Source: JAQGMJ01 sp036271855 (GTDB taxonomy: Bacteria; Pseudomonadota; Gammaproteobacteria; Burkholderiales; JAEUOS01). Taken from it: DNA of 38,678 nucleotides. The stretch covers positions 1 through 38,678 of the forward strand of contig DATAZV010000189.1 in NCBI GenBank assembly GCA_036271855.1, given 5' to 3'. The notes under the pieces are model-generated. The model saw only the letters and a program-made list of their open reading frames with translations, did no database searches and was not told the origin of the DNA. Of the stretch, positions 38,598 to 38,678 are shown piece by piece. Each line of letters starts with the position of its first letter. Positions within the stretch are counted from its first letter, which is position 1. Made by a program: the position numbers and the translations under genes.

Positions 38598-38678
38598 ATG
38601 GAAACAACGGGATACAGGCAATTGAGCGCAATTGAAAGGGAAAGAATCAGCGTTGGACTGGCAAGCGGGATGCCGCTC
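38598..38678 (+). CDS. IS30-family transposase (N-terminal 27 codons only)
   Basis: An ATG at 38598, preceded by AGGAGGG, opens a frame that runs off the right edge. The visible protein (YRQLSAIERERISVGLASG) matches the N-terminal helix-turn-helix start of IS30-type transposases (YxQLsxxERxxI). Whether the rest is intact cannot be seen. Confidence 0.72.
   Translation, partial: METTGYRQLSAIERERISVGLASGMPL

Overview
The window is a GC-rich, densely coded chromosomal segment that looks betaproteobacterial. The evidence is two syntenic blocks usual in that class: tRNA-Leu–tig–clpP–clpX at the left, and ndk–rlmN–pilW–rodZ–ispG–hisS–yfgM–bamB in the middle. The squalene genes hpnCDE, the 2-aminomuconate/3-hydroxyanthranilate genes and the aconitase/MmgE-PrpD/MaoC/CoA-transferase genes suggest a metabolically versatile environmental member (Rhodocyclales/Nitrosomonadales/Burkholderiales-like). 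Genus cannot be fixed from the sequence alone.

Layout, left to right. (1) 1-3237, minus strand: tRNA-Leu(UAG), trigger factor, ClpP and ClpX (cut by the window edge), a protein folding and degradation block. (2) 3238-5791: a gene-poor stretch with a CRP-like palindrome, then an MHYT-GGDEF-EAL membrane protein for c-di-GMP turnover. (3) 5788-13207: an SDR dehydrogenase (minus), divergent from a metallo-beta-lactamase-fold hydrolase followed 14 bp later by an AcnA-type aconitase, then AcnB with its own promoter, whose spacer holds a perfect palindrome, and a strong terminator. (4) 13225-16781, minus: MmgE/PrpD-family protein, MaoC/mesaconyl-CoA-hydratase-like protein and family III CoA-transferase. 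With the adjacent aconitases this could form a cis-aconitate -> itaconate (or methylcitrate/mesaconate) -> CoA-ester route; that is inference. (5) 16902-19882, plus: hpnC-hpnD-hpnE, making squalene from farnesyl diphosphate.

(6) 19872-27755, minus: the housekeeping run ndk to bamB (nucleotide metabolism, rRNA/tRNA methylation, type IV pilus assembly, cell shape, isoprenoid precursor synthesis, histidyl-tRNA synthetase, outer-membrane assembly). der (engA), which usually follows bamB in this class, is absent; hpnE converges on bamB instead. (7) 27912-30619, minus: accA-tilS and an AlkA-like DNA glycosylase, separated by two hairpins. (8) 30905-33790, plus: a promoter, a 23-codon leader ORF whose stop overlaps the next start, a PP2C phosphatase and a soluble Ser/Thr kinase with a long Ala/Pro-rich N-terminus. 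(9) 33828-33919: a large imperfect inverted repeat. (10) 33962-35614, minus: dienelactone hydrolase, 2-aminomuconate deaminase (RidA family) and 3-hydroxyanthranilate 3,4-dioxygenase, divergent from a two-domain extradiol (VOC) dioxygenase; together a piece of an aminoaromatic meta-cleavage pathway. (11) 36746-38678: two orphan immunity-type genes (DUF2314-Imm33 and SMI1/KNR4), a secreted four-EF-hand protein and the first codons of an IS30-type transposase at the right edge.

The points most worth following up are the aconitase/PrpD/MaoC/CoA-transferase locus, the palindrome inside the acnB promoter, the coupled leader ORF of the phosphatase-kinase pair, the incomplete aminoaromatic cluster and the orphan immunity pair. 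No CRISPR array, rRNA operon or prophage was seen.
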